Of a stretch of 64,000 nucleotides of DNA, positions 24,937 through 33,972 are shown piece by piece (position 1 is the first letter of the stretch; each line of letters begins with the position of its first letter). The notes below the pieces were generated by a model, which was not told the origin of the DNA, searched no databases, and saw nothing but the letters and a program-made list of their open reading frames with translations. This stretch comes from Telmatospirillum siberiense (GTDB taxonomy: Bacteria; Pseudomonadota; Alphaproteobacteria; Rhodospirillales; Magnetospirillaceae). The stretch lies in NCBI RefSeq assembly GCF_002845745.1, contig NZ_PIUM01000033.1:1-64000 (forward strand), read 5' to 3'. Made by a program: the position numbers and the translations under genes.

Positions 24937-26670
24937 ATGGTTGTTTTTCCTGCGGATCACCCGCTTACCCCGGCGCTGACCGAGCGCGACTATATCGAAC
25001 CGACGGCCGTGCAGGCCGCCGTTCTCGAAGCCGCCGCCGAATGCCGCGACCTTCTGGTTTCGGCGCAGACCGGATCGGGCAAGACGGTGGCCTACGGCCT
25101 CGCCATCGCCGAGCCGCTGCTGGCGGGGGCACGCACACTGCCGCCGGCGGGTGAACCGCTCGCCCTGATCGTGGCGCCGACCCGCGAGTTGGCCCTGCAG
25201 GTGCAAAGCGAACTGGACTGGCTTTACCGTCCGGTCGGCGGGCGCGTGGCCTCGGCCGTGGGCGGCATGGATCCCCGGAGCGAACAGCGGGTCCTGGCCC
25301 GTGGCGCGCATATCGTGGTGGGGACCCCCGGCCGCATCCGCGACCATCTTGAACGCGGCCGTCTGCATGTCGCCAGCCTGAAAGCCGTGGTTCTCGACGA
25401 AGCCGACGAAATGCTGGACCTGGGTTTCCGCGAGGATCTGGAGTTCATCCTGGAAGCGACGCCGGCCGAACGGCACACCCTTTTGTTCTCGGCGACCCTG
25501 CCGGCAGCCATCGCCGCCCTGGCCGGCCGCTATCAGCGAAACGCCAAACGCATCAATGTGGCCGCCGGACAGCGGGGCCATGCCGACATCGAATACCGGG
25601 CCATCCGCGTGGCGGCGGACCAGACGGCACCCTCGGTGGTCAATCTTCTGCGATTTTTCGATTCACCCACGGCCATGGTCTTCTGCAACACGCGCGAATC
25701 CGTCCGCCGTTTGCAAAGCGACCTGGGCGAACGCGGTTTTCCGGCCGTCGCGCTGTCCGGCGAGTTGGGCCAGAATGAACGGAACCAGGCGCTGCAGGCC
25801 CTGCGCGACGGCCGGGCGCGGGTCTGCGTGGCCACCGACGTGGCGGCGCGCGGCATCGATCTGCCCAACCTGGGCCTGGTGATCCACGCCGAATTGCCGC
25901 AGAACGGCGAGACCCTGCAGCATCGCAGCGGCCGCACGGGACGCGCCGGCCGCAAGGGCGTGAGCGCGCTTCTGGTGCCGTCGTCGCGGCGGCGCAAGGC
26001 CGAGCGTCTTTTACAGACGGCCGGCGTCACCGCCGCCTGGAGCGACGCCCCCTCGGCATCGGACATCCGCGCCCTCGACAGGGACCGCCTGCTGAGCAGC
26101 CCCTGCCTTACCGAGACACCCGACGCGGAAGATCTGGCCATGGCCCAGCGGCTGATGGCCGAACATCCGGCGGAAACCATCGCCGCCGCCCTCGTCCGGC
26201 TTTACCGCTCGGGCTTGCCGGCGGCCGAAGACCTCGCGGAGATTCGCGCCGAGGATCGGCGGCCCGTCCGGCCGGCAGCCAACCATTCCTGGTTCCGCCT
26301 CAATATCGGACGGAAGCAGAACGCCGATCCGCGTTGGCTGATCCCCCTCATCTGCCGGCAGGGCGGAATCACCAAGAGGGAAATCGGGACGATCCGCATT
26401 TTCGACCAGGAGACGGCCTTCGAAATCGAGGAGGGGGTGGCCGAACGCTTCACCGCCGCCGTCCGCCAGGTCGAACGCCCGGACACCCGCATCGAGGCGC
26501 TGGCCGGCGAGCCCGAACAGAGCAGCGAACCGCGGACGGCCGGGCCGGCACGCCGGAAAGACCGCGCCGGCCCCAACCGTCCGGCCGCCAAGCCGCAATG
26601 GAAAAGCAAAGCCCCCGCCAAGGACCGCCCCCGCAAGGCGGCCAATGGGAGCGCGAGGACGGCAGGTTAG
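24937..26670 (+). CDS. DEAD-box ATP-dependent RNA helicase (DeaD/CsdA type)
   Basis: A 577-aa RNA helicase. Q-motif glutamine is in IEPTAVQ, then motif I AQTGSGKT, Ia PTRELALQ, GTPGRIRDH, motif II VLDEADEM, motif III SATLP, motif IV VFCNTR, V ATDVAARGID and VI HRSGRTGRAG. After the helicase core comes an RNA-binding DbpA/CsdA-like domain (SWFRLNIGRKQNADPRWLI, about 445-520), then a basic tail. It would remodel structured RNA in ribosome assembly and mRNA turnover. ATG 24937 begins just before the Q-motif region; an in-frame ATG at 24631 would add 102 residues of unconserved sequence through the leader hairpin. Confidence 0.9.
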   Translation: MVVFPADHPLTPALTERDYIEPTAVQAAVLEAAAECRDLLVSAQTGSGKTVAYGLAIAEPLLAGARTLPPAGEPLALIVAPTRELALQVQSELDWLYRPVGGRVASAVGGMDPRSEQRVLARGAHIVVGTPGRIRDHLERGRLHVASLKAVVLDEADEMLDLGFREDLEFILEATPAERHTLLFSATLPAAIAALAGRYQRNAKRINVAAGQRGHADIEYRAIRVAADQTAPSVVNLLRFFDSPTAMVFCNTRESVRRLQSDLGERGFPAVALSGELGQNERNQALQALRDGRARVCVATDVAARGIDLPNLGLVIHAELPQNGETLQHRSGRTGRAGRKGVSALLVPSSRRRKAERLLQTAGVTAAWSDAPSASDIRALDRDRLLSSPCLTETPDAEDLAMAQRLMAEHPAETIAAALVRLYRSGLPAAEDLAEIRAEDRRPVRPAANHSWFRLNIGRKQNADPRWLIPLICRQGGITKREIGTIRIFDQETAFEIEEGVAERFTAAVRQVERPDTRIEALAGEPEQSSEPRTAGPARRKDRAGPNRPAAKPQWKSKAPAKDRPRKAANGSARTAG

Positions 26671-26673
26671 CCG

Positions 26674-26886
26674 ATGGGACAGACTTTCCGCGCGATTTGC
26701 CCGGCGGCGTCGGTGCTGCATGTCTTCGAACTGGTATCGGAAAACGGACGAACCGTCGGTTGGTGCACCAAATGCCGGCGGACATGGCCCCTGTCCGTCC
26801 TCTCCGACCAGGCCGGAGAGGACGGTCCGGCCCCCAAACCCGGGGCGCCGCGATCGGCCCCCCGGGGGAAATCGCGGAAACGCTGA
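26674..26886 (+). CDS. Small CxxC protein downstream of the helicase gene
   Basis: A 70-aa protein starting three bases after the helicase stop. It has a CTKC motif near residue 31 and a basic, proline-rich tail (GAPRSAPRGKSRKR). Position and spacing support co-translation with the helicase. A two-cysteine zinc knuckle that dimerises is possible, but no family is recognised and it could be a chance frame. Confidence 0.45.
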   Translation: MGQTFRAICPAASVLHVFELVSENGRTVGWCTKCRRTWPLSVLSDQAGEDGPAPKPGAPRSAPRGKSRKR

Positions 26887-26894
26887 CGGCGCGC

Positions 26895-28217
26895 TCAAAT
26901 GCCCTGCGGGCCCACCTCTTCGCCGGTCAGCATCCGTCCGAGCTGTCGAGCGGCCAGTCGCTGCGTCTCCTGGCGGGACGGCTCGCTCAACCCCTCGACA
27001 AGATCCAAAGCCCGCAGCAGATCGTCGCGCAGCGAACAAAAATCCGCGCCGAAAACCGACCGGAGGTGGGCAAGCCCATCCTCCGGCGATCCGCCGGGCC
27101 GCACCATGAGGCCGATGGCGAACAAAACCTGACAGAGGGTATAGCGATCGAGATCGCTCTGGCCGGGCACCAACTCTCCCGACGTTCCGCCGGCCCGGGC
27201 CGCCGCCGCCATATCGTTCCGGCACTGCGTCAACCGGCCCTTGAGATCGTCTATCGCGGCGGGGCCGATGCCCGCCGCCGACGCGCGCTTTTCCCAATCG
27301 CCGAGAAAGTCCAGGGCGTCATCCAAACCGGACAGATAGGCCCCGTCATCCAGCCAGCCGTGGCGCGGTAGGGCGCAATCGTCGAAGCGGAGGTCGGGAA
27401 GGCCGGTTCGTATCCGCAGGCTTTCCGTCATGGCTTGACGATATGGCGCCTCGGCACTCATCCGATCGAGATCGACGACGACATCGGCATGGGGCAACGC
27501 ATTCAGCATGTCGAACATGAAAACCCGCAGGAAGATGCGGAAGCGATGATCGACATGGCTGGCCCGGAAGAAGAAATCGAGAAACGCCTCGTTGTCGCCC
27601 GAGGTATAGGCCAGCAAGGGCGGCAGATATAAATCGGCGAAAAAATCGCGATACCGTTCATGGCATCTGCCGAAACTGGCGATGAGAAAGGCACGGAACT
27701 CGAAATAGGAGGACTGGTGAGACAAGGCCAGATGATGGTAGGACGCCCACTGGTCCCAGGGATTGCGCCACGTCACCAGATGCAGGCCGGGACAATGGCG
27801 GCGCAGCCAGGGCAATCTGGCCAATGACCGGCAGAAACCCAACACCGGCACCAGACCGGAACGCCCCGCATGGTCGGTCAGCAGGGCGAAATAGCGGAGT
27901 TGGTCCTCGTCCCTTCCGTCATCGAAATAGCTTTGATAGGCGAAACGCCGCTGATAACCGCGAACCCCGCCGTCCGGCCGCAGAAGCGGCGCATATTCTG
28001 CGTAATAGGGGGCGTCGAGCGCGGGATGCCCGGCCGGCCAGGTGTCCGGCCGATGGTCGGCCACCATCTGCGGATCGAGCGAGGCCAGCACCTCGTTGAA
28101 GGGTTCGTAATAGGCGCAGGTGCCGGCCGCCTTGCGGAAACGGTTCCAGAACCAGGTGCTGCCGGAACGAAAGGCGCTGTGCAGAAACAGGGCCGGGGGC
28201 CGTTGGACGGACGACAT
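26895..28217 (-). CDS. Sulfotransferase-like protein
   Basis: A 440-aa protein whose N-terminus carries a PAPS-binding-like loop, LFLHSAFRSGSTWFWNRFR, the mark of sulfotransferases. VTWRNPWDQWASYHHLAL matches the family's 3'-phosphate region (RNPxDxxxS-type). ATG 28217 is chosen over GTG 28235. No membrane segment is visible. The C-terminal 150 residues are helical and have no match I can name. The acceptor is unknown (lipid, polysaccharide or peptide). Convergent with the helicase pair, 8 bp away. Confidence 0.72.
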   Translation of the reverse strand: MSSVQRPPALFLHSAFRSGSTWFWNRFRKAAGTCAYYEPFNEVLASLDPQMVADHRPDTWPAGHPALDAPYYAEYAPLLRPDGGVRGYQRRFAYQSYFDDGRDEDQLRYFALLTDHAGRSGLVPVLGFCRSLARLPWLRRHCPGLHLVTWRNPWDQWASYHHLALSHQSSYFEFRAFLIASFGRCHERYRDFFADLYLPPLLAYTSGDNEAFLDFFFRASHVDHRFRIFLRVFMFDMLNALPHADVVVDLDRMSAEAPYRQAMTESLRIRTGLPDLRFDDCALPRHGWLDDGAYLSGLDDALDFLGDWEKRASAAGIGPAAIDDLKGRLTQCRNDMAAAARAGGTSGELVPGQSDLDRYTLCQVLFAIGLMVRPGGSPEDGLAHLRSVFGADFCSLRDDLLRALDLVEGLSEPSRQETQRLAARQLGRMLTGEEVGPQGI

Positions 28218-28626
28218 GACGGAACGCGCCTTCACGAAATTGCGCGATCACCCCACCACGATCGTGAAAAGCCCGCGAATTACGCCGTCCCTGCCTTGGC
28301 TCGCGGATCGCGACCGTTATCGCCAATTCGCCACACCGGCACAAGATGCTTTTCCAAATCTTCGTTCATCGGAGCTGATCCGTGTTTCCTTATGATCGAT
28401 TCCGGCGGGTTATCCCGGGGCCAATCGAGCTGCTCCCGAAGGCCCGGTCCGGGACCGGGGACTTGTCAAAAGGAGCACAGATAAACACAGATGAACTCAG
28501 ATGGGCGCAGACGAGCACGGCCATGACGCCGATGTTGACAAAATCGAAACCCGAGTTCGGAGCCCTCCCAGGCATGGATGAAGACTAGTCGATGTGTTAG
28601 GCTGAGTTCCCGATAAAGAGGCGACA
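28218..28626. other. Gene-free divergent region
   Basis: About 410 bp between the sulfotransferase-like gene and the endonuclease gene. No credible frame is seen. Around 28475-28520 there is a run of related words (CACAGATAAACACAGATGAACTCAGATG in pieces) that looks like a short degenerate tandem repeat. Promoters of both divergent genes should lie here but none is clear. Confidence 0.4.
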
Positions 28627-29433
28627 ATGGTCCGACTGTTCATCCTTGCCTTGGCATTATTGCTCGGCCAGCCGGCATTTGCCGCCGACTGCCCCGTCCT
28701 TTCCGAAACCGGACATCCGTTGCTGGCCGCCGGGGCGCATGTGACGCCGGTCTGCCATGCCGGCTATGCCGCCTTGCATGACGACGATCTGCTGATCCCC
28801 CGCTGGGTCGCCTATCGGCTGACCACCTTGCACACCCTGGGCTGCGTAAAACTGTCCGGCGAATTTCACGCCGAGGGGGCCCTCCCGGCGGGGCGGCGGG
28901 CCGAACCGGACGACTACCGGCGGTCGGGCTTCGATCGCGGCCATCAGGCCCCGGCCGAGGATTTCACCTGGGACCTGCAGCAGACCTACGACAGTTTCAG
29001 CATGGTCAATGCGGTGCCGCAACTGCCGGGTCTCAACCGCGAGGGCTGGGAAAGGCTGGAACAGACCGTGCGGGCCTGGGCCTGGACACGCGGCTCGGTG
29101 ATCATTTTTTCGGGACCGGTCCTGACCCCCTCCCCCCCTTCCATCGGCGCCAGCGGCGTCGCCGTTCCCATCGCCTTTTTCAAGGTGATTTACGATCCGG
29201 CCGAAGGTCAGGCCATCGGCTTCCTGATGCCGCAGCGCTATATCGCCAAAGGCGACCTGGGTCGCTGGGTGGCCAGCATCGCCGAGATCCAGGCGCGAAC
29301 CGGCATCACCTTTCCGCTGCCCGGCAGCGTCGACATCACGGCGCGCCCAACCCTCTGGCCCGCCGATATTTCAGGCTGGCGCCACGCCCACCGGCAAGCC
29401 TGCGAGGCCGCCCGCAAAGAGCAGTTGCAGTGA
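28627..29433 (+). CDS. Secreted DNA/RNA non-specific endonuclease
   Basis: A 268-aa protein with a Sec signal (MVRLFILALALLLGQPAFAA) and a beta-beta-alpha-metal nuclease domain. The catalytic DRGH motif is in SGFDRGHQAPAEDF (His general base), and the metal-binding Asn lies in NAVPQLPGLNREGW. Such Serratia-type nucleases degrade DNA and RNA in the periplasm or outside the cell. GAGG precedes ATG. A host nuclease usually needs no immunity gene because of export, and none is seen here. Confidence 0.9.
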   Translation: MVRLFILALALLLGQPAFAADCPVLSETGHPLLAAGAHVTPVCHAGYAALHDDDLLIPRWVAYRLTTLHTLGCVKLSGEFHAEGALPAGRRAEPDDYRRSGFDRGHQAPAEDFTWDLQQTYDSFSMVNAVPQLPGLNREGWERLEQTVRAWAWTRGSVIIFSGPVLTPSPPSIGASGVAVPIAFFKVIYDPAEGQAIGFLMPQRYIAKGDLGRWVASIAEIQARTGITFPLPGSVDITARPTLWPADISGWRHAHRQACEAARKEQLQ

Positions 29434-29450
29434 ACGGGCGCAAAGGCGGG

Positions 29451-29640
29451 GGATTTGTTCGGGCACGTGGATGCCCGGCTCAAGCACGGGCATGACGGCC
29501 TTTGGTAGATAAACCGGGCGTAATTTTCCCTGAATATCGAGGGGAAAATCCATGCTGGACAGCCGTGGCTCAAGGCCGGGCATGACGTCTTTTGATTGAA
29601 TCGCCAAACCAAAATACCGGAAGAGCGATAACTTCGCCCC
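29451..29640. repeat. Composite REP/MITE-like repeat, inverted copy
   Basis: Two GCCCGGC-type palindromic half-units (CGTGGATGCCCGGCTCAAG... and GGCTCAAGGCCGGGCATGACG) flank a less conserved middle. The right end, read on the minus strand, matches the CCGGTATTTTGGTTT...AAAAGACG block of the element at 19514. Together these fill the 243-bp gap between the nuclease gene and moeA. Confidence 0.6.
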
Positions 29641-29676
29641 AAGCCCTTAGGCGCCCCCCGCCATCGGTCAGAACGC

Positions 29677-30966
29677 CTACCACTGCACCGTCGGATAGGG
29701 GATGAAATCCACCAGGTCTCCGGCCTTGACGAACCGCACATCCTCTTTCATCTCGACCAATCCCTGACCGTCCACCAGCGAGGCGACGGCGCTCGATTCC
29801 TGGGAAGCGTGCGGTCTCGCCCGCGGGCGGCCGTCGGGGCCGGCCTCCAGTCGGACACGCAGGAATTCGCGGCGGCCGTGAGTCTTGACGAAATCCACCG
29901 CCGCCGGAACGGGAAAGCGCCAGGGCGACATCGGTTCGGCCAGCGCCCCGGACAGGCGCAAGATCACCGGACGGGCCAGAATCATGAAGGTGACCTGGGC
30001 CGCCACCGGATAACCCGACAGCCCGATGAAGGCCGCCTTGCCGACATGCCCCAACGCCGTCGGCTTGCCCGGCTTGATGGCCAGCCGCCACAGATGAATG
30101 ACGCCTAAGGATTCGACGACGGGCCGCACATGATCCTCGCCGCCGGCCGACACGCCGCCCGCCGTGATCAGCAGATCGTAGCGGCCCGAGGCCTCGGCCA
30201 GGGCCTGGCGGGTGGCGTCGAAGCGATCGGGCAGGTTCCCCAGGTCGCCGACCTCGCAGCCCAGACCACGGGCCAGGGCGATCAGCGAAAAACGATTGGA
30301 GGAATAAATGCCGCCGGGCGGCAGCGGCTGACCGGGCTCGATCACCTCGTCGCCGGTCGAAAAAACACCCACTTTGAGCCGATGATGGACGGCAAGTCCG
30401 GTTCTGCCCACGGTGGCCGCCATGGCGACATCCTGGGGCCGCAGCCGATGCCCGGACCGCAGAACGACGGCGCCCGAGCGGATATCCTCGCCGATCTGGC
30501 GAACATGCTTGCCGACCGGTGTGCCTGTCGCCGGGATGTGGACCACCTCGCCCGCGGCGGTGGCCTCGACACGGCAGTTTTCCTGCATGACCACGGTGTC
30601 GAATTCCGCCGGCACCGGAGCGCCGGTGAAGATGCGCGCCGCCTCGCCCGCGCCGAAGGTCAGGCGCTCCCGGCTGCCGGCGGCGATGCGGGCGCTCACC
30701 CGGAACGTCGCTTCCGCGCCGGCGGTGGGCAGATCGGCGTGACGGAAGGCGAACCCATCCATGGCGGCGCTGGCAAAGGGCGGAGAATCGATCGGAGAAA
30801 TGACATTCTCGGCGAGAATCCGGCCGCAGGCCTCGGCCAGGGGCACGGTCTCGACGCCGACCACCGGCGATACCTGCCCGGCCAGAAAGGCCAGGGCGCG
30901 ATCGACCGAGATCAGGGCGTCCGGCGCCTTGAAAACATCGTTGCCAACCGCTTTGACGTCACTCAT
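29677..30966 (-). CDS. moeA: Molybdopterin molybdotransferase MoeA
   Basis: A 429-aa MoeA. It has the N-terminal part with SPIDSPPFASAAMDGFAF, IFTGAPVPAEFDTVVMQE, the MPT-binding VGVFSTGDEV and ITAGGVSAGGEDHV, and IKPGKPTALG and GLSGYPVAAQVTF. It inserts molybdate into adenylated molybdopterin in the cytoplasm, completing the cofactor needed by FdhF. ATG 30966 has GAGGAG six bases upstream. It is the last gene of the formate hydrogenlyase run, 55 bp after fdhD. Confidence 0.92.
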   Translation of the reverse strand: MSDVKAVGNDVFKAPDALISVDRALAFLAGQVSPVVGVETVPLAEACGRILAENVISPIDSPPFASAAMDGFAFRHADLPTAGAEATFRVSARIAAGSRERLTFGAGEAARIFTGAPVPAEFDTVVMQENCRVEATAAGEVVHIPATGTPVGKHVRQIGEDIRSGAVVLRSGHRLRPQDVAMAATVGRTGLAVHHRLKVGVFSTGDEVIEPGQPLPPGGIYSSNRFSLIALARGLGCEVGDLGNLPDRFDATRQALAEASGRYDLLITAGGVSAGGEDHVRPVVESLGVIHLWRLAIKPGKPTALGHVGKAAFIGLSGYPVAAQVTFMILARPVILRLSGALAEPMSPWRFPVPAAVDFVKTHGRREFLRVRLEAGPDGRPRARPHASQESSAVASLVDGQGLVEMKEDVRFVKAGDLVDFIPYPTVQW

Positions 30967-31021
30967 GACAAACTCCTCGGAACTTTTCGTCCACCCCGAC
31001 GACGTGCCTTCCGGCGCGTAT

Positions 31022-31849
31022 TCACTCCGCGATTCGCGACGCCGTGGCGTAAAGGCTGAATCGCCCGTCACGGGCGAAGGCGGCCAGACCGATCCCGGTT
31101 TCCTCGGCGAAGGAGACGGCCAGCGAGGTCGGCGCCGAGATCGAGGCGATCAGGGGCACCCCGGCCGCCGCCGTCTTATGCACCATTTCGAAGGAGCAGC
31201 GGCTGGAGACGGCGACGAATCCCGCTTCCCGATCAATACCGTTGCGGGCCAGGAACCCCACCAGCTTATCGAGGGCGTTGTGGCGGCCGACGTCCTCACG
31301 CGCCGCGACGATAGCCCCGTCGGGCGTGGCGAAGGCGGCGGCATGCAACGACCCCAACCCCCGGTTCAAGATCTGGTGGGCCGGCAGTTCGGCCATCGCC
31401 CGGCTGATCGCCTGGGGGGCGAAACGTCTCATCGAGAGCAGGGGATCGAGGGGGCGCAAGGCCTCGGCGAAACTGTCGCTGCCGCACAGGCCGCAACTGC
31501 TGCCGGCGACCAGGTTGCGCCGGTGACGCTCGCGCAGCCGCATATAACGGTCCTTGGTGATCTCGATATGCACCTCGACACCGCTTTCCTCCTCGCGGGT
31601 CCTGACGTCGGAAATCTCGGCTGCGTCGCCGACAACCGCCTCGGTCAGAGAAAAGCCGACGGCGAAATCCTCGAGATCGGCCGGCGTGGCCAGCATCACG
31701 GCGAAGGGAAAACGATTATAGACGAGAGCGACGGGGACCTCTTCGGCGATGAACTCCCGGCGCGGACCGCCGTCGGCGGCGGCGAACCGCACCGCCTCGA
31801 TCTGGCGGGATCCGGCATGGCCTTCCGCGGTCCCGTTCGCCTGCTGCAT
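31022..31849 (-). CDS. fdhD: Formate dehydrogenase sulfurtransferase FdhD
   Basis: A 275-aa FdhD. The catalytic cysteine pair is in SSCGLCG (C119, C122; E. coli C121/C124), and REDVGRHNALDK and SSRCSFEMVHK are characteristic. It transfers sulfur to the molybdenum cofactor to give the Mo=S ligand essential for formate dehydrogenase. Its Shine-Dalgarno (GGGAGG) lies in the last codons of moaA two bases upstream, so expression is coupled. Presence next to moaA and moeA in this run points to dedicated FdhF maturation. Confidence 0.93.
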   Translation of the reverse strand: MQQANGTAEGHAGSRQIEAVRFAAADGGPRREFIAEEVPVALVYNRFPFAVMLATPADLEDFAVGFSLTEAVVGDAAEISDVRTREEESGVEVHIEITKDRYMRLRERHRRNLVAGSSCGLCGSDSFAEALRPLDPLLSMRRFAPQAISRAMAELPAHQILNRGLGSLHAAAFATPDGAIVAAREDVGRHNALDKLVGFLARNGIDREAGFVAVSSRCSFEMVHKTAAAGVPLIASISAPTSLAVSFAEETGIGLAAFARDGRFSLYATASRIAE

Positions 31850-31851
31850 TC

Positions 31852-32877
31852 TCAGCCTCCCGTCATACTCATCGGATGGACGACCACCGGGCGTCCAAGC
31901 TGCGCCGGAGCGAAATCGTGCCCCACCGGCTTGGCGGCGACGGCGTCCCCGATCGCACGACGCAGAAGATCATCCCCTTCGGACGCGCGCAAGGGGGTCT
32001 TCAAATCGATGAAGACGTCACGGCCCAGACACAAGGCCAACTGTCCGGTGCAGGTCACCCGGACACGGTTGCAGTCTCCGCAGAAGCCATGCGACATCGG
32101 CGTGACGAAGCCAAGCCGGCCGCCCGTCTCGCGGACCCGCATATAGCGGGCCGGGCCGGCCTGGCGCTCGCTGGTTTCATCCAGGGTGAAGCGATCGGCC
32201 AGACGCTCGGCGACGACCGACAACGGCAGATAGAAGTCGCTGCGGTCCTGACCGACGACCCCGATCGGCATGGTCTCGATCAGGGTCAGATCCATGCCCC
32301 GGCCATGGGCGAACAGCATCAACGGTTCCAGATCCCGTTCGTTGACTCCCCGCATGACGACGCAGTTGAGCTTGACCCTGAGCCCTTCCTCCAGGGCCGT
32401 CTCGATGCCGCCCAGCACGCGGCCAAGGTCGCCGCGCCGGGTGATCGCCCGGAAGGTTTCCGCATTCAAGGTATCCAGCGAGACATTGACCCGCTCAACC
32501 CCGGCCCCCTTCAAGGCCCGGGCATGTTCGGCCAGCAAGGCGCCGTTGGTGGTCAGGGTGATCTCGTCCACCGCCCCCGACCGGAGATGCCGGGACAAGC
32601 CCTGGATCAGGCCGACGACATTCCGGCGAGCCAGCGGTTCGCCGCCGGTCAGCCGCAGGCGGCGAACGCCCAGACCGACGAAAGCCGAACAGAGCCGATC
32701 CATCTCGTCGAGGGTCAGGACGTCGCGCTTGGGCAGGAACGTCACATCCTCGGCCATGCAATAGACGCAACGGAAGTTACAGCGGTCGGTTACCGAAACA
32801 CGAAGGTAGTCGATCCTGCGGCCGAAGCCGTCGGTCAGTCCCGTCCAGTCGGCCGCCGCGGCGCCCTGCTTGTTCAT
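31852..32877 (-). CDS. moaA: GTP 3',8-cyclase MoaA
   Basis: A 341-aa radical-SAM enzyme. The N-terminal cluster motif is CNFRCVYC (C33, C37, C40), then LRLTGGEPL, and the C-terminal cluster is in HGFCGDCNRVRVTCTG with a later LCLG. It ends in the double glycine (SMTGG) needed for catalysis. It makes the cyclic GTP intermediate of molybdopterin synthesis. ATG 32877 gives the normal N-terminus; an upstream in-frame start at 33042 would run towards focA. This may be an operon-borne copy in addition to a housekeeping one elsewhere. Confidence 0.92.
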   Translation of the reverse strand: MNKQGAAAADWTGLTDGFGRRIDYLRVSVTDRCNFRCVYCMAEDVTFLPKRDVLTLDEMDRLCSAFVGLGVRRLRLTGGEPLARRNVVGLIQGLSRHLRSGAVDEITLTTNGALLAEHARALKGAGVERVNVSLDTLNAETFRAITRRGDLGRVLGGIETALEEGLRVKLNCVVMRGVNERDLEPLMLFAHGRGMDLTLIETMPIGVVGQDRSDFYLPLSVVAERLADRFTLDETSERQAGPARYMRVRETGGRLGFVTPMSHGFCGDCNRVRVTCTGQLALCLGRDVFIDLKTPLRASEGDDLLRRAIGDAVAAKPVGHDFAPAQLGRPVVVHPMSMTGG

Positions 32878-32974
32878 ACCCTGGCCCCTATGCATGGGGG
32901 AAATCGTAAAAAATTCGCGACTGGCGGGCGGCGGCGTCCCTCCCGAAAGGGGAACACCGACACCCGCTCCTCCA

Positions 32975-33886
32975 TCACCGCGACGTCGCCGAATATCGCT
33001 TGCCGACCTCGCCGGAAGACGCCGCCCGCGACGCTCCGGCACCCAACCCCTTGCGATAGATCAGCCAATACATGCCTCCCACCATCACGCTGCCGCCGAA
33101 AATATTGCCCAAGGTGGCAAATACCAGGTTGTGCAGGATGCCCGGAACGGTGATGGCCGAGACGTCGAGGCCGGCCGGAACATGTCCGGTCGCCGTCAGA
33201 AGCCACGCCATCGGCAGGAAATACATGTTGGCCACGCAGTGCTCGAAACCGGCGGCGACGAACAGGCCGATGGGCAGGATCATCGAGATGATCTTGTCGG
33301 CGACGCTGCGGCCGGCATAGGCGAGCCAGACGGCAAGGCAGACCATCAGATTGCAAAGGATGCCCTTGAAGAAAATGGTGACCGCATCGGGCTGGATCTT
33401 GCCGATGGCCAGCTTGAGGACGGCGCCGCCGACGGCACCATTGTTCATTTCCATGTGATGAGACATGAAAACCAGGAAGACCAGGCCGAGCGCGCCCACC
33501 AGATTGCCGAACCAGACGACCACCCAGTTGCGCAGGACCTGGCCGACGGAGATATGGCCGCTCGCCATGGACATGACGGTGAGCGTGCTGCCGGTGAACA
33601 ATTCGGCGCCGCCGACCAGAACAAGGGCCAGACCGAGGGCGAAGACCGAGCCGCCCAGGACCCGCTGCACGGCGAAGGACAGGCTGGAATCGGCCAACAC
33701 GATGCAGAAATACATGCCCCCCAACCCGATGGCGCCACCGGCGATGACGGCGAGCAGAAAACTGGGCAGCACCGGCATGGTCGCCTTCTTGATGCCGGTC
33801 TTTTCGGCCTTTTCTTCCATTTCGGCCGGCGTGTAGGCATCCACGCCCGTTATCTCCGTTTTCGAAGAAGCTTCACCAATGGCCAT
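32975..33886 (-). CDS. focA: Formate/nitrite transporter family channel (FocA-like)
   Basis: A 303-aa FNT channel with six predicted helices. It has LPSFLLAVIAGGAIGLGG, GGAELFTGS, the NWVVVWFGNLVGA segment, and FEHCVANMYFLP with the conserved pore histidine region. It moves formate across the inner membrane. AAGGAG lies eight bases before ATG 33886; a longer in-frame start at 34198 is rejected. Its place after hycI in the hydrogenlyase run argues for formate rather than nitrite. Confidence 0.9.
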   Translation of the reverse strand: MAIGEASSKTEITGVDAYTPAEMEEKAEKTGIKKATMPVLPSFLLAVIAGGAIGLGGMYFCIVLADSSLSFAVQRVLGGSVFALGLALVLVGGAELFTGSTLTVMSMASGHISVGQVLRNWVVVWFGNLVGALGLVFLVFMSHHMEMNNGAVGGAVLKLAIGKIQPDAVTIFFKGILCNLMVCLAVWLAYAGRSVADKIISMILPIGLFVAAGFEHCVANMYFLPMAWLLTATGHVPAGLDVSAITVPGILHNLVFATLGNIFGGSVMVGGMYWLIYRKGLGAGASRAASSGEVGKRYSATSR

Positions 33887-33972
33887 AGCAATTCTCCTTA
33901 AACCTTGTTCGTTCCACGTTGTTTTTTTGGCTTGAATCCCCTTGGCCGCCGACGGAACGACGGCCTTGCCCC

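Noticed and set aside
28382-28588. 68-codon plus-strand frame before the endonuclease gene
   Set aside because: Overlaps a degenerate short repeat, has no Shine-Dalgarno and no motif.
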